A stretch of 59,655 bases of DNA from Oscillospiraceae bacterium (lineage in GTDB: Bacteria > Bacillota > Clostridia > Oscillospirales > Acutalibacteraceae): the NCBI GenBank assembly GCA_015066295.1, contig SVOR01000006.1:1-59655 (forward strand), written 5' to 3'. Below are positions 9,095 to 17,270 of the stretch, in pieces (position 1 is the first letter of the stretch; the number at the start of each line of letters is the position of its first letter). Below the pieces are notes generated by a model, which ran no database searches, was not told the DNA's origin, and was given only the letters and a program-made list of their open reading frames with translations. A program made the translations under genes and the position numbers.

Positions 9095-10827
9095 TACTTT
9101 TGCGCCCCCTTATTTTCAATTTGTGAATAGTAAATTTCTTGATACTCCTCATTATTTTTCATAAGATAATCATGATTACCAACGCCTGTAACGGCACCAT
9201 TATCCATTACAATAATGATATCTGCCGACTGTACAGAGGAAATTCGCTGTGCGATGATAATTTTTGTTGAATCCTTAAGTGAATCTGAAAATGCACGTCT
9301 TATTTGAGCCTCGGTAGCGGTATCAACTGCGCTTGTTGAGTCGTCAAGAATAATAATTTTGGGCTTTTTAAGTAAAGCACGTGCGATACAAAGGCGCTGC
9401 TTCTGTCCACCTGACACGTTGGTGCCACCCTGACCTAAATCATACTCATATCCCTCGTTGAAATTACTTATAAACTTCTCTGCCTGCGCATATTCGGCAA
9501 CCTCTTTAATTTCTTCGTCGGTGGCATCTGCCTTGCCCCAAAGCAGATTATCCTTGATGGTACCTGAAAATAGCGTGTTTTTTTGCAAAACCATACCAAT
9601 ACCCTCTCTTAAATTATAGAGAGAGTAATCCTTTACGTTAACACCATCAACCAAAACCTCACCCTCGTCGCAATCGTAAAGGCGTGGAATAAGGGAAACG
9701 AGTGTAGTCTTGCCGCAACCGGTTGAGCCTATAATACCAACGGTTGATTTGGCGGGTATTTTTATATTTATTTTGTTGAGCACGCTATCCTGACTGTTCT
9801 TATAATAACGGAAGGTAACGTTTTTAAATTCAATTTCACCATTGTTGACTTCTAAATCTTTATATTTGGAATTATCATCGTTTAGGTCGATATCTTCATC
9901 CAAGACTTCGGAAATACGGCGTGCCGATGCCAAAGCACGTGAGGACATCATCATCATCATTGTAACCATCATTAAGGAAGACAAAATCTGTGTTACGTAT
10001 GTGATAAATGCTGACAAATCACCAATGGGCATACCGCCGTCAATAACAATATTTCCGCCGAACCAAATTACAGCCAGTGTTGTAAGGTTCATAAAAAGAG
10101 TCATAATCGGCGAAATTAAAATCATTGTACCGATAGCCTTTAAGCCCGCACTCTTAAGTTCAGAGTTTGCCTTATTAAACTTTTCGTTCTCATAATCTTG
10201 TCTGACAAAGGATTTAACAACACGAATATTGGTAACGTTTTCCTGAACGGTTGAGTTGAGCGAGTCAACCTTTTTTTGAACGCCCGAAAACAGTGAAAAA
10301 CCCTTTGTTATTATTCCTATGATTGAAATTAGCATAAGTGGAATAGTAACAGCCAAAACTGTTGCAAGGTCGGGACGCAGTAGCACCGCCATAACGATAG
10401 CGCCGATTAGCATACCCGGTGCGCGAAGCGCCATACGAAGCAGCATATTAACAAAGTTTTGCAGCTGGGTTACGTCGTTGGTAAGACGAGTTACAAGCGA
10501 ACCTGTGCTGAATTTATCGATGTTGGAAAATGAAAATTCTTGCACCTTCGCATAAACGTTTTCACGCAAGTCGGCCGCGAAATTAACCGATGCTTTTGCG
10601 CCAAAATAGCTGCCGCCAACACCACCGAGCATCATAATGACGGCCGTTAAAATCATTAAAATGGTAACGCCGATGCTATAAACGGGCGTCTTCGAGGCTG
10701 CATTATTTATTATCATTGAGAGGTATTTCGGCATAAGCACTTCGCCTATAACCTCAACTATCATACACAACGGGCCCAAAATAAAATATTTTTTATACGG
10801 GGACACATATTTAAACCAACGTTTCAA
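9094..10827 (-). CDS. ABC exporter half-transporter, subunit with degenerate catalytic site
   Basis: A 577-residue half-transporter with six membrane helices in residues 15-310 and a C-terminal ATPase domain: Walker A GSTGCGKTT, signature NVSGGQKQRL, Walker B IIILDDSTSAVD. The residue after the Walker B Asp is Asp instead of the catalytic Glu, as in the degenerate subunit of heterodimeric exporters. The start is TTG at 10827 with AAAGGAAG upstream. It is the first gene of a two-gene operon driven by an exact-consensus promoter at 10870-10898. Confidence 0.93.
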   Translation of the reverse strand: MKRWFKYVSPYKKYFILGPLCMIVEVIGEVLMPKYLSMIINNAASKTPVYSIGVTILMILTAVIMMLGGVGGSYFGAKASVNFAADLRENVYAKVQEFSFSNIDKFSTGSLVTRLTNDVTQLQNFVNMLLRMALRAPGMLIGAIVMAVLLRPDLATVLAVTIPLMLISIIGIITKGFSLFSGVQKKVDSLNSTVQENVTNIRVVKSFVRQDYENEKFNKANSELKSAGLKAIGTMILISPIMTLFMNLTTLAVIWFGGNIVIDGGMPIGDLSAFITYVTQILSSLMMVTMMMMMSSRALASARRISEVLDEDIDLNDDNSKYKDLEVNNGEIEFKNVTFRYYKNSQDSVLNKINIKIPAKSTVGIIGSTGCGKTTLVSLIPRLYDCDEGEVLVDGVNVKDYSLYNLREGIGMVLQKNTLFSGTIKDNLLWGKADATDEEIKEVAEYAQAEKFISNFNEGYEYDLGQGGTNVSGGQKQRLCIARALLKKPKIIILDDSTSAVDTATEAQIRRAFSDSLKDSTKIIIAQRISSVQSADIIIVMDNGAVTGVGNHDYLMKNNEEYQEIYYSQIENKGAQK

Positions 10828-10869
10828 GCGGTTACTTCCTTTCGATTTCTTAATAAAATAATATAAATA

Positions 10870-10898
10870 ATTATAAGTCTATGGAAAATTTATGTCAA
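10870..10898 (-). promoter_or_regulatory. Exact-consensus sigma-A promoter of the ABC exporter operon
   Basis: TTGACA (10893-10898) and TATAAT (10870-10875) with a 17-base spacer on the minus strand. It is back to back with the degV promoter; the two -35 elements are eight bases apart. Confidence 0.8.
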
Positions 10899-10906
10899 TA
10901 AAAATG

Positions 10907-10935
10907 TTGAGATTTTTCTTTGTTTGTGATATACT
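10907..10935 (+). promoter_or_regulatory. Sigma-A promoter of degV
   Basis: TTGAGA (10907-10912) and TATACT (10930-10935), 17-base spacer, about 29 bases upstream of the start codon. Confidence 0.65.
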
Positions 10936-10963
10936 AATCACAGTATTTTTTGGAGGTGCTTGT

Positions 10964-11827
10964 ATGAGTGACAAAAAGGTCATTATTACCAGTGACAGTA
11001 CCTGTGATTTAGGTGCTGAAATTATTGAAAAATTTAATATTGGCATTATGCCGCTTGGTGTCACCCTTGGCGATAAATCTTATCGAGATGGTGTTGACAT
11101 CACCGCAGATGATATATATGCGTATTATGATGAAACAAAGGTATTACCTAAAACCTCGGCAATAAACATCGCAGAAGCTACCGACTTCTTTCAAAAGTTT
11201 GTAGACGATGGTTTCTCTGTTGTGCACTTCACCATCAGCTCTGAAATGTCGGGAACTTACAGAAACTGCTCACTCGCAGCTGAAGAGTTTGATGACGTCT
11301 ACGTTGTTGATACCCATAACCTTTCGACAGGTGGCGGTTTGCTCGTTTTAAAGGCTGTTGATATGGCTAACGAAGGCTTTTCTGCAAAAGAAATTGCCGA
11401 AAAAATCACCGATTACGTTCCCTGCGTTGACGCTTCGTTTGTAATTGATAATCTTGAATATTTACACAAGGGCGGTCGTTGCTCAGCCGTTGCAGCACTC
11501 GGCGCAAATCTTCTTAAATTAAAACCCTGTATTACCGTTAAAAACGGCAAAATGGGTGTTGAAAAGAAATATCGTGGCAAGTACGTTGATACCCTTAAAG
11601 AGTATGTTAAGGACCGCATTGGCGACTATTCTGATATCTCACTTGAGCGCGTATTTGTTACCCATGCCGGCTGCGACCCCGAAGTTGTCGATACCATTGT
11701 AGCACTTGTTAAGGAAACTGCACCCTTTGCCGAATTAAACGTTACTCGTGCAGGCTGCACCATTTCTTCACACTGCGGTGCAAATACTCTTGGTGTATTG
11801 TTTATAAGAAAATCACCAATTGCTTAA
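10964..11827 (+). CDS. DegV family fatty-acid-binding protein (FakB-like)
   Basis: A 287-residue protein from the ATG at 10964, chosen because GGAGGT lies eight bases upstream; an in-frame extension to 10892 overlaps the promoter. DegV/FakB landmarks are present: TSDSTCDL at the N-terminus, TISSEMSGTY in the middle (the family fatty-acid carboxylate-binding TISxxLSGTY motif) and NLEYLHKGGRCS. FakB proteins present a bound fatty acid to the FakA kinase to make acyl-phosphate for phospholipid synthesis. No fakA is visible in this window. Divergent from the ABC exporter operon. Confidence 0.92.
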   Translation: MSDKKVIITSDSTCDLGAEIIEKFNIGIMPLGVTLGDKSYRDGVDITADDIYAYYDETKVLPKTSAINIAEATDFFQKFVDDGFSVVHFTISSEMSGTYRNCSLAAEEFDDVYVVDTHNLSTGGGLLVLKAVDMANEGFSAKEIAEKITDYVPCVDASFVIDNLEYLHKGGRCSAVAALGANLLKLKPCITVKNGKMGVEKKYRGKYVDTLKEYVKDRIGDYSDISLERVFVTHAGCDPEVVDTIVALVKETAPFAELNVTRAGCTISSHCGANTLGVLFIRKSPIA

Positions 11828-11829
11828 TT

Positions 11830-11846
11830 TGTCATATAATATGACA
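11830..11846. repeat. 17-base perfect palindrome after degV
   Basis: TGTCATATAATATGACA lies three bases after the degV stop codon, with eight-base arms around a single A. No T-run follows, so it is not a standard terminator. The 80 bases between it and the real terminator at 11929 hold no gene. Confidence 0.5.
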
Positions 11847-11928
11847 GGGGCTCGAATTAGGATATCCTGTCATTCGGCGGTAATCTTGGATTATCTTTAA
11901 AATAACCGAATTTGCCCCATTATATATA

Positions 11929-11952
11929 AAAAGCACCCTTTCGGGTGCTTTT
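11929..11952 (+). terminator. Terminator after degV (bidirectional)
   Basis: AAAAGCACCC / GGGTGCTTTT with a TTTC loop and T-rich flanks on both strands. It lies between degV (plus) and the convergent DUF624 gene (minus). Confidence 0.8.
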
Positions 11953-11957
11953 CTTTT

Positions 11958-12767
11958 TTACAACAAATCTTCTTCAGAATATTTTTTATCACCATCATAT
12001 ACGCCTAAACGTCTGCGAAGCTCGATATCCTCGTCGGGATGCTCGGCATAATATGGGTCGATCATATACTTCTTTATAACACCAAAAACGTTAAACTGAA
12101 TTATTAAAAATCTTACGGGCGGTACTACAAAAATAAGTAAGAGAATAAAAATAAAGTTTGTAATCGGCATACCGATAAAACCGATTAGGTAGCAAACACC
12201 ATACAGTAAAATCATACCACCGAAAATAAACAGATTATTTTTTAAACCAACGAGCGCCAGCTTTAAAGAGTTTTTATAAATCTGTTTCAGTTTTAGCTTA
12301 AAGGTAGTAATTATAAACCAAAGGTAATAACGAACAACAAAGAATATGAGTAATGCCGTAATACAAATTGCCAAGCCGATAATATGCATTATTGCGCCTG
12401 TACCAATATACTGAACATAAAAGAAATAAATATCGTAAATTAAAAACGCCAATATTAGCGTATTTATAATACCCGCTGCCAAGGACTGCTTCCAATTTTT
12501 CTTAATTGTTGAAAAGAAGTCGCTTGTACCAAACGAATGGGTATCTACCGCCATATTTCGCGTAAGATTGGTCATACCTGCCGCCGCAAATCCTGCTGTA
12601 ATGCCAAGTATTGTAAGCAACCAATACCAAATACTGTTTATGCACAGCTTCCAGAAGTTTTTGAAATAAATCTCAAAAAACTCAATAAACCTTTTCTTTT
12701 TCGGGGCATTTTTTTCAACACCCGGTCCTTCTTTTTCGTAGTTAAATAAACCAAAAAAACCTGCCAT
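11958..12767 (-). CDS. DUF624/YesL-like membrane protein
   Basis: A 269-residue protein with about six membrane helices between residues 40 and 225. The N-terminal segment (GLFNYEKEGPGVEKN, then RFIEFFEIYFKNFWKL) is the hallmark of DUF624/YesL proteins, which often sit beside carbohydrate ABC transporters but whose role is unknown. Here no such transporter is adjacent. The gene starts two bases after the stop of the membrane protein at 12770-13492, forming a two-gene operon that ends at the bidirectional terminator 11929-11952. The C-terminus is charged and probably cytoplasmic. Confidence 0.72.
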   Translation of the reverse strand: MAGFFGLFNYEKEGPGVEKNAPKKKRFIEFFEIYFKNFWKLCINSIWYWLLTILGITAGFAAAGMTNLTRNMAVDTHSFGTSDFFSTIKKNWKQSLAAGIINTLILAFLIYDIYFFYVQYIGTGAIMHIIGLAICITALLIFFVVRYYLWFIITTFKLKLKQIYKNSLKLALVGLKNNLFIFGGMILLYGVCYLIGFIGMPITNFIFILLLIFVVPPVRFLIIQFNVFGVIKKYMIDPYYAEHPDEDIELRRRLGVYDGDKKYSEEDLL

Positions 12768-12769
12768 AA

Positions 12770-13492
12770 TTAACCTCTGTCATTTTTTCTGTAAATAAGT
12801 TTTTCGCTTATGCGAATTCTGTTAAAGCCTAATAAATAAGAAACGCAACAAATAATGGGTAAAACAGTGAAAATAAGTAAACACAAAACTATTGCGCCCC
12901 AAGAAACGTCGACCGTAGAAATAGTAGTTTCGCCAAAAAGCAAATTAACTAATGAAAACAGTTGATAATTTATTAGTCTGAAAACATAAATTACTTTATC
13001 GGTAATAATACCAAGCTTTGAAGCAACGACTACAAGCCACGAAATCACGTTTGGTATTATTGCCAATAGGCCAATATAAAGTCCTCTTAATTTATTTGCC
13101 TCAATATGCTCGAAATTAACAAGATTTGCATCACTATCTCCGAGTGCCCAAAGTCGCTTATGGGTAAATGCAACAACCATAAGTAATGCCAAAAGCTGTG
13201 AAATAAATACAGTAAAGAATTTAGGAGTCCCTGCAAGCTCGTTACGGATAGCAAGCGTTGCAATCTCAATACCCTTGTCCTTATACTCTTGTGCCTTTGT
13301 ATCCTCGCCATCTTCATAATGATAAACGTACAGTGTCTCACCTGTTTTAGAATCTCTCGCCTCGTAGCCTATAACGTCGGTAAAAGAGCCGACTGTAATA
13401 ACCGACACCGAAAGATAAATAAAAAAAGCAAGAATTGCACAAATGGTATAGCGTAACCAACAGGCAAATGCAGTTTTAACGTTCTTTTGCAT
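12770..13492 (-). CDS. Membrane protein of unknown function
   Basis: A 240-residue protein that I do not recognise. It has about four to five membrane segments: residues 8-35, 95-112, 130-155, 165-190 and 198-222. A charged loop of about 55 residues (45-95, Asp/Glu/Lys-rich) follows the first helix and probably lies outside the cell. The tail is basic (RISEKLIYRKNDRG). It is co-transcribed with the DUF624 protein downstream, so the two may form one membrane complex; this is inference from spacing only. Confidence 0.75.
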   Translation of the reverse strand: MQKNVKTAFACWLRYTICAILAFFIYLSVSVITVGSFTDVIGYEARDSKTGETLYVYHYEDGEDTKAQEYKDKGIEIATLAIRNELAGTPKFFTVFISQLLALLMVVAFTHKRLWALGDSDANLVNFEHIEANKLRGLYIGLLAIIPNVISWLVVVASKLGIITDKVIYVFRLINYQLFSLVNLLFGETTISTVDVSWGAIVLCLLIFTVLPIICCVSYLLGFNRIRISEKLIYRKNDRG

Positions 13493-13540
13493 TTAATTCA
13501 CTTCCAATCGTAGAATATTATATTACATATAGCAAAAAAA

Positions 13541-13564
13541 AGCAAGCACCATCGGGTGCTTGCT
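13541..13564 (-). terminator. Terminator of the 91-residue protein gene
   Basis: AGCAAGCACC / GGTGCTTGCT inverted repeat with a four-base loop, followed on the minus strand by a run of eight T. Confidence 0.8.
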
Positions 13565-13568
13565 AAAA

Positions 13569-13844
13569 TTATAATATCAATAATAATATTGTGATGCCCA
13601 GTATAAGCGATGCCGCAACACATAACACTGTGCGTAGCCTGCGCCGTTGCTTAAAACGTTCGCGAACGCTCGGTGTTGTGGAATAATCAGAATCAAATTT
13701 CCTAATTAAGCTTCTCGCCTCACAATTTAATCTTTTGGTACTTATATTTCCATATTGCGGGCTTACAAAAAGCACAACGCGTTCAAACATTTGTGACCCG
13801 GTATCATTGATTTCAATTACCGTTTTATTTACACCTTTTACCAA
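13569..13844 (-). CDS. Small protein with C-terminal membrane anchor, unknown function
   Basis: About 91 residues from a TTG start with GGTGGTG upstream; the start is uncertain. The N-terminal 60 residues are soluble (TVIEINDTGSQMFERVVLFV), then comes a very basic stretch (RERFKQRRRLR, 62-72) and one hydrophobic C-terminal helix (73-91). The arrangement predicts a tail-anchored protein with a cytoplasmic N-terminus. I do not recognise a family. It is monocistronic, with its own terminator downstream and a 172-base intergenic region upstream that contains an 11-base inverted repeat. Confidence 0.6.
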   Translation of the reverse strand: MVKGVNKTVIEINDTGSQMFERVVLFVSPQYGNISTKRLNCEARSLIRKFDSDYSTTPSVRERFKQRRRLRTVLCVAASLILGITILLLIL

Positions 13845-13917
13845 AAAAACACCACCAAGATTTACTTAAAAATATTTTTGGCATTATTTTGGATTAATAT
13901 TCAAGTTAACATAAAAA

Positions 13918-13978
13918 TGTTAATAACTCGGTTAATAAGTTGAAAAAGTGCCCGTATTTAGCCGAAAAGTTATTAACA
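13918..13978. repeat. Inverted repeat with a nearby DnaA-box-like sequence in the 13845-14016 gap
   Basis: TGTTAATAACT (13918-13928) and its exact reverse complement AGTTATTAACA (13968-13978) flank 39 bases containing a further GTTAATAA. A perfect DnaA-box-like TTATCCACA lies at 13989-13997. The gap holds no gene. Confidence 0.5.
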
Positions 13979-14016
13979 ATGGGGGTATTTATCCACATTA
14001 TGTAAAGTATTCGACA

Positions 14017-14706
14017 TTATTCAACGTTTTGTGCGGTTAAGAAATTTATTGAACGTTCAACCGAATCCTTGGCATTTTCCCAGTCGCAATTTTCCTTGTT
14101 GCCCTGATAATTATACACCTTGCAATAATTCTTAATATCAGCACTCAAACGCTCGATGTTTTCCTCGGTAATTCGCGAAATATTCTTTAAAAACGCGTCG
14201 CCGTAATTGCGCATTTTCTTTTTATCAAGATTATTCACAAGCATTTCATAATGCGGCAGACAGAAGCATTTTTGATTATTAAATAGCTCTCTGAAATCCA
14301 TTTCGGTTTCATAACAGCGGTAAAGTGTTTCAACCATACGCGACATACCCCACTCAATTTTATCACAAATAAAGCAGGATTCATTAAGGCGACTCACCTT
14401 TTTAGCCTTGGACACAGCAGAATTAAACAACTTTCCGTCAAAAATAGCCTTTTTCTGCTCATCAAGGTGGGTTTCTATCATTAGCGCTAAGGCAAGACGA
14501 CCTCTGTGTGATAGCATATCGCGAAAATGCTCGCGACAAAAGCCCTTTTTATTGGTTTCGATTCTAACATCGGGCTCCATCATAGCGGCGCCCATAATGT
14601 AATCAATAATATGTGTTTCTACCGTCTTTTTCATACGGCAAATCGGACAACCGTCATTAACCTCAAATACCTCACTGACGGGTATGGTGCAAATATCGTC
14701 TCTCAT
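14017..14706 (-). CDS. Cys-rich DUF6062-like protein
   Basis: A 229-residue soluble protein with paired cysteines and histidines: CPIC at 20-23 followed by GFCREHF, and a second set CFIC followed by CFCLPHYEML. This reads as two repeats of CxxC-(n)-CxxH, which could bind two metal ions. The pattern agrees with my memory of DUF6062, a family of unknown function in Clostridia. The start ATG has GAGGAGAT upstream. It is divergent from the ogg gene, sharing a 70-base intergenic region; no functional link can be shown. Confidence 0.6.
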   Translation of the reverse strand: MRDDICTIPVSEVFEVNDGCPICRMKKTVETHIIDYIMGAAMMEPDVRIETNKKGFCREHFRDMLSHRGRLALALMIETHLDEQKKAIFDGKLFNSAVSKAKKVSRLNESCFICDKIEWGMSRMVETLYRCYETEMDFRELFNNQKCFCLPHYEMLVNNLDKKKMRNYGDAFLKNISRITEENIERLSADIKNYCKVYNYQGNKENCDWENAKDSVERSINFLTAQNVE

Positions 14707-14720
14707 TTAATCATCTCCTC

Positions 14721-14749
14721 TTGTTATTATACAACAAATATGTTAGAAT
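14721..14749 (+). promoter_or_regulatory. Promoter of the OGG1-like gene
   Basis: TTGTTA (14721-14726) and an extended -10 TGTTAGAAT (TAGAAT at 14744-14749), with a 17-base spacer. GGAG lies at 14765-14768 before the ATG at 14777. Confidence 0.55.
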
Positions 14750-14776
14750 TGAAATATATTTTTTGGAGTGTTTTTT

Positions 14777-15604
14777 ATGTTGGTTGAATTTAAAAATAAT
14801 GACGTAATAATTACCGATTTTAAAAATTTTAATATTGCCCAAACCCTTGATTGTGGTCAGGCGTTTCGTTGGTCGAAAAACGATGACGAAGTTTGGCAAG
14901 GTATTGCATTTGGTAAATTGTTAAGACTTAAACAGGATGAAGAAAAAATAATACTATTTGATACAACCAAAAAAGATTTTGAAGAAATTTGGCTTAATTA
15001 CTTTGATTTAAATCGCGATTACGAGCAGATTATTGACGGCATTTCTCATAATGAAACATTAAAAAACGCCGCCAAATACGGTAACGGTATTCGCATATTA
15101 CGGCAAGACTCTTGGGAGGCGCTCTGCTCTTTTATAATTTCACAAAACAATAATATACCTCGTATTAAAGGTATTGTTGAACGTCTATGTGAGAATTTCG
15201 GAGATAAAATCGAGGGCGGTTACACCTTCCCTACTGCAGAAAAAATATCACTTTTAAGCCTAGATGATTTAGCGGTTTTGCGCAGCGGATTCAGAGCAAA
15301 ATATATTCTCGATGCCGCAAAGCGTGTTGCAAGTGGTGAAATATGCTTTGCAGAAATTGAAAAACTTTCTACCGACGAGGCTCGTCAAAAGCTTATGTGT
15401 ATTTACGGCGTTGGTGCCAAGGTTGCCGACTGTGCTATGCTTTACGGTATGGGACGACTCGATGCTTTTCCGAAAGACGTATGGATAAAGCGAGCCCTTG
15501 AAGTTTTGTTTGATGGTGAATTACCTGAGGCTGCCACATGCTATGCAGGTATTATCCAGCAATACATATTTTTCTATGCCCGCGAAACAAAGCTTAATAT
15601 TTAA
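14777..15604 (+). CDS. ogg: 8-oxoguanine DNA glycosylase/AP lyase, OGG1 type
   Basis: A 275-residue protein from the ATG at 14777; a GTG nine bases upstream overlaps the ribosome binding site. It has an N-terminal OGG_N-like domain (1-105) and a HhH-GPD glycosylase domain (106-275). The helix-hairpin-helix is GVGAKVADCA (211-220). The catalytic lysine is Lys175 in GFRAKYI and the catalytic Asp is Asp234 in AFPKDVW, equivalent to Lys249 and Asp268 of human OGG1. It removes 8-oxoguanine from DNA and cleaves the abasic site. OGG1-type enzymes are found in Clostridia. The gene stands alone between a divergent neighbour and a terminator. Confidence 0.93.
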   Translation: MLVEFKNNDVIITDFKNFNIAQTLDCGQAFRWSKNDDEVWQGIAFGKLLRLKQDEEKIILFDTTKKDFEEIWLNYFDLNRDYEQIIDGISHNETLKNAAKYGNGIRILRQDSWEALCSFIISQNNNIPRIKGIVERLCENFGDKIEGGYTFPTAEKISLLSLDDLAVLRSGFRAKYILDAAKRVASGEICFAEIEKLSTDEARQKLMCIYGVGAKVADCAMLYGMGRLDAFPKDVWIKRALEVLFDGELPEAATCYAGIIQQYIFFYARETKLNI

Positions 15605-15605
15605 T

Positions 15606-15636
15606 AAAAAAAGAGATGCGATGCATCTCTTTTTTT
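15606..15636 (+). terminator. Bidirectional terminator between ogg and the DUF2156-GNAT gene
   Basis: A 14-base perfect inverted repeat AAAAAAAGAGATGC / GCATCTCTTTTTTT with a GAT loop. It overlaps the last base pairs of the convergent gene's stop codon. Confidence 0.85.
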
Positions 15637-17230
15637 AATCTATTGCTAAGCCTAAATAGTTAATTTTTTCGTCATAAGGATATAGCATACCGCTTTTAAT
15701 TTTCTTTGTTTCGGTTGGCATATACGCGACAAATTTATTACAATTCTCGGCCTTTAACAAAGCATTTATAAAACCATCATATTCTCCACTATAAAGCAAT
15801 TCTCTAATATTCAGCGTATCCCCGTCTTTATAGCATACCGCCAAGCAATTATCACCGGCATAAACTTCATATTGCTCTAAAACAAAATCGAGTGCTTTAT
15901 CGCACAAATTTAGTGAATTTGTCGGCAAGAGTGAATTTCTCAACTGAAGGAACTCGGCTAAATCGGTTATTTTTCTTAATTTTACCGTGTTTTCGGTTTT
16001 GATGCCGTTAATTACATCACTATAAAATGCCGTTTTAAAACCGAATTTTTCATAATAGGAATATAACCGCTCATTTGCAGGTCGTAATGCTAAACGAGGA
16101 TAGATTTGCTTAACTTTTTCGATAAGCGAACCCATCAGTCCTTGCTTTTGGTACGCTTTATCGGTTGCAGCGGCATAGATGTACCCTACCGACTCACCAT
16201 TTAACTCGGCGTCAATAACAAATAATTGACTAATAATTTTTCCGTTTTTTTGTACAAAAAAGCAATCTCCAAAAAAACTTGAAACAAAGCTGTTTGCCGA
16301 TTTTTCGGTTTCGCCCTCGAAACTAACTAAATGCAAATTTACGCTTGACTCGAATACTCGTTTTGGAACTGCAATATATTTACGAAGTAAAATATGAGGT
16401 TTATAGGAAAGCTTTGCTTTACGGAGCCCCTCGATGCCTAAATCCTCTTCGCGATTTATTAAATCGTGGTTAAGCGTTTTTGCAAACTCATTGTTTATTA
16501 CGGCATAGGCACCTTGATATTCGGGCAGTGCCTTTTCAAACATAACATCAAAGATATTTTCGTTTATGGCAGCGCCGAGCGTTATTGCAACAACTTTATC
16601 GTCAACACGAATAAGACCGCCTTGTGCGCCAAATTTCCACATATTTTCAACTAAATAGTGTATGCCTTCGCGCTCAATCTCGGTTTCCCCATTAAGTTTA
16701 TCCTGATTTTTTAAATACCACTCGTCAGCCATACGCAAAAAATCGGTTTTATTACCCTCGCAAAGCGGTTCGTAGCGCCAATCATATTTTTTAGAAAAGG
16801 CTGATATATGATTTCTTTTTGAGTGATATTTCTTACCGCTAAGCCCTGCCAAATCGCTTTGTTTATAAATATACTCTGCAGCGCTTCTAACCTCATACAG
16901 AAAAAAATCATTTTGGAAAATATCACTATATTCAGCCAAAAAATCGTCCTCAACCAAAAACTGTGGGATAATATTATTTGTTTTGCAAAAGTCACAAACC
17001 TTTTGAACCGATTTTTTTAAATCGCTGCATAGCATAAGCGAGAATACAGGACCATTTTTATCCTCAATTTTAATATAAACGTCCTGCGAATCTACATAAA
17101 TTTCGGGTTCATAGGAAGGTGCCCATACAGCCAAATTTGCAAGTGTGTTTTCACAGGAAATAGAACGTTTATTTAAAATAAGTGGTGCTAAATTTTCAAT
17201 ATCGGATAATTCAAATCTTTTAAATTCCAA
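15635..17230 (-). CDS. DUF2156 - GNAT fusion protein
   Basis: A 531-residue two-domain protein. Residues 1-290 resemble DUF2156/MprF-C-like proteins, which have a double GNAT-like fold: LSGKKYHSKRNHISAF at about 133-148 is the family landmark, followed by GLIRVDDKVVAITLGAAI and YAVINNEFAK. Residues 300-531 look like a separate GNAT acetyltransferase, with the acetyl-CoA loop AYQKQGLMGSLIEKV and the YYEKFGFK turn. DUF2156 relatives include aminoacyl-tRNA-dependent lipid aminoacyltransferases; the GNAT half would use an acyl-CoA. There are no membrane segments, so it is cytoplasmic. Substrates are unknown. It is monocistronic. Confidence 0.78.
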   Translation of the reverse strand: MEFKRFELSDIENLAPLILNKRSISCENTLANLAVWAPSYEPEIYVDSQDVYIKIEDKNGPVFSLMLCSDLKKSVQKVCDFCKTNNIIPQFLVEDDFLAEYSDIFQNDFFLYEVRSAAEYIYKQSDLAGLSGKKYHSKRNHISAFSKKYDWRYEPLCEGNKTDFLRMADEWYLKNQDKLNGETEIEREGIHYLVENMWKFGAQGGLIRVDDKVVAITLGAAINENIFDVMFEKALPEYQGAYAVINNEFAKTLNHDLINREEDLGIEGLRKAKLSYKPHILLRKYIAVPKRVFESSVNLHLVSFEGETEKSANSFVSSFFGDCFFVQKNGKIISQLFVIDAELNGESVGYIYAAATDKAYQKQGLMGSLIEKVKQIYPRLALRPANERLYSYYEKFGFKTAFYSDVINGIKTENTVKLRKITDLAEFLQLRNSLLPTNSLNLCDKALDFVLEQYEVYAGDNCLAVCYKDGDTLNIRELLYSGEYDGFINALLKAENCNKFVAYMPTETKKIKSGMLYPYDEKINYLGLAID

Positions 17231-17248
17231 TTATTCTACCTCTAAAAA

Positions 17249-17267
17249 AGGCAGCCTAAGGCTGCCT
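17249..17267 (-). terminator. Terminator of the tig-clpP-clpX operon
   Basis: AGGCAGCC / GGCTGCCT with a three-base loop, followed on the minus strand by TTTTTT, just after the clpX stop. Confidence 0.8.
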
Positions 17268-17270
17268 AAA

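Noticed and set aside
13980..14000. Chromosome origin suggested by TTATCCACA
   Set aside because: Only one consensus box, no dnaA or dnaN nearby and no AT-rich unwinding block with box clusters.
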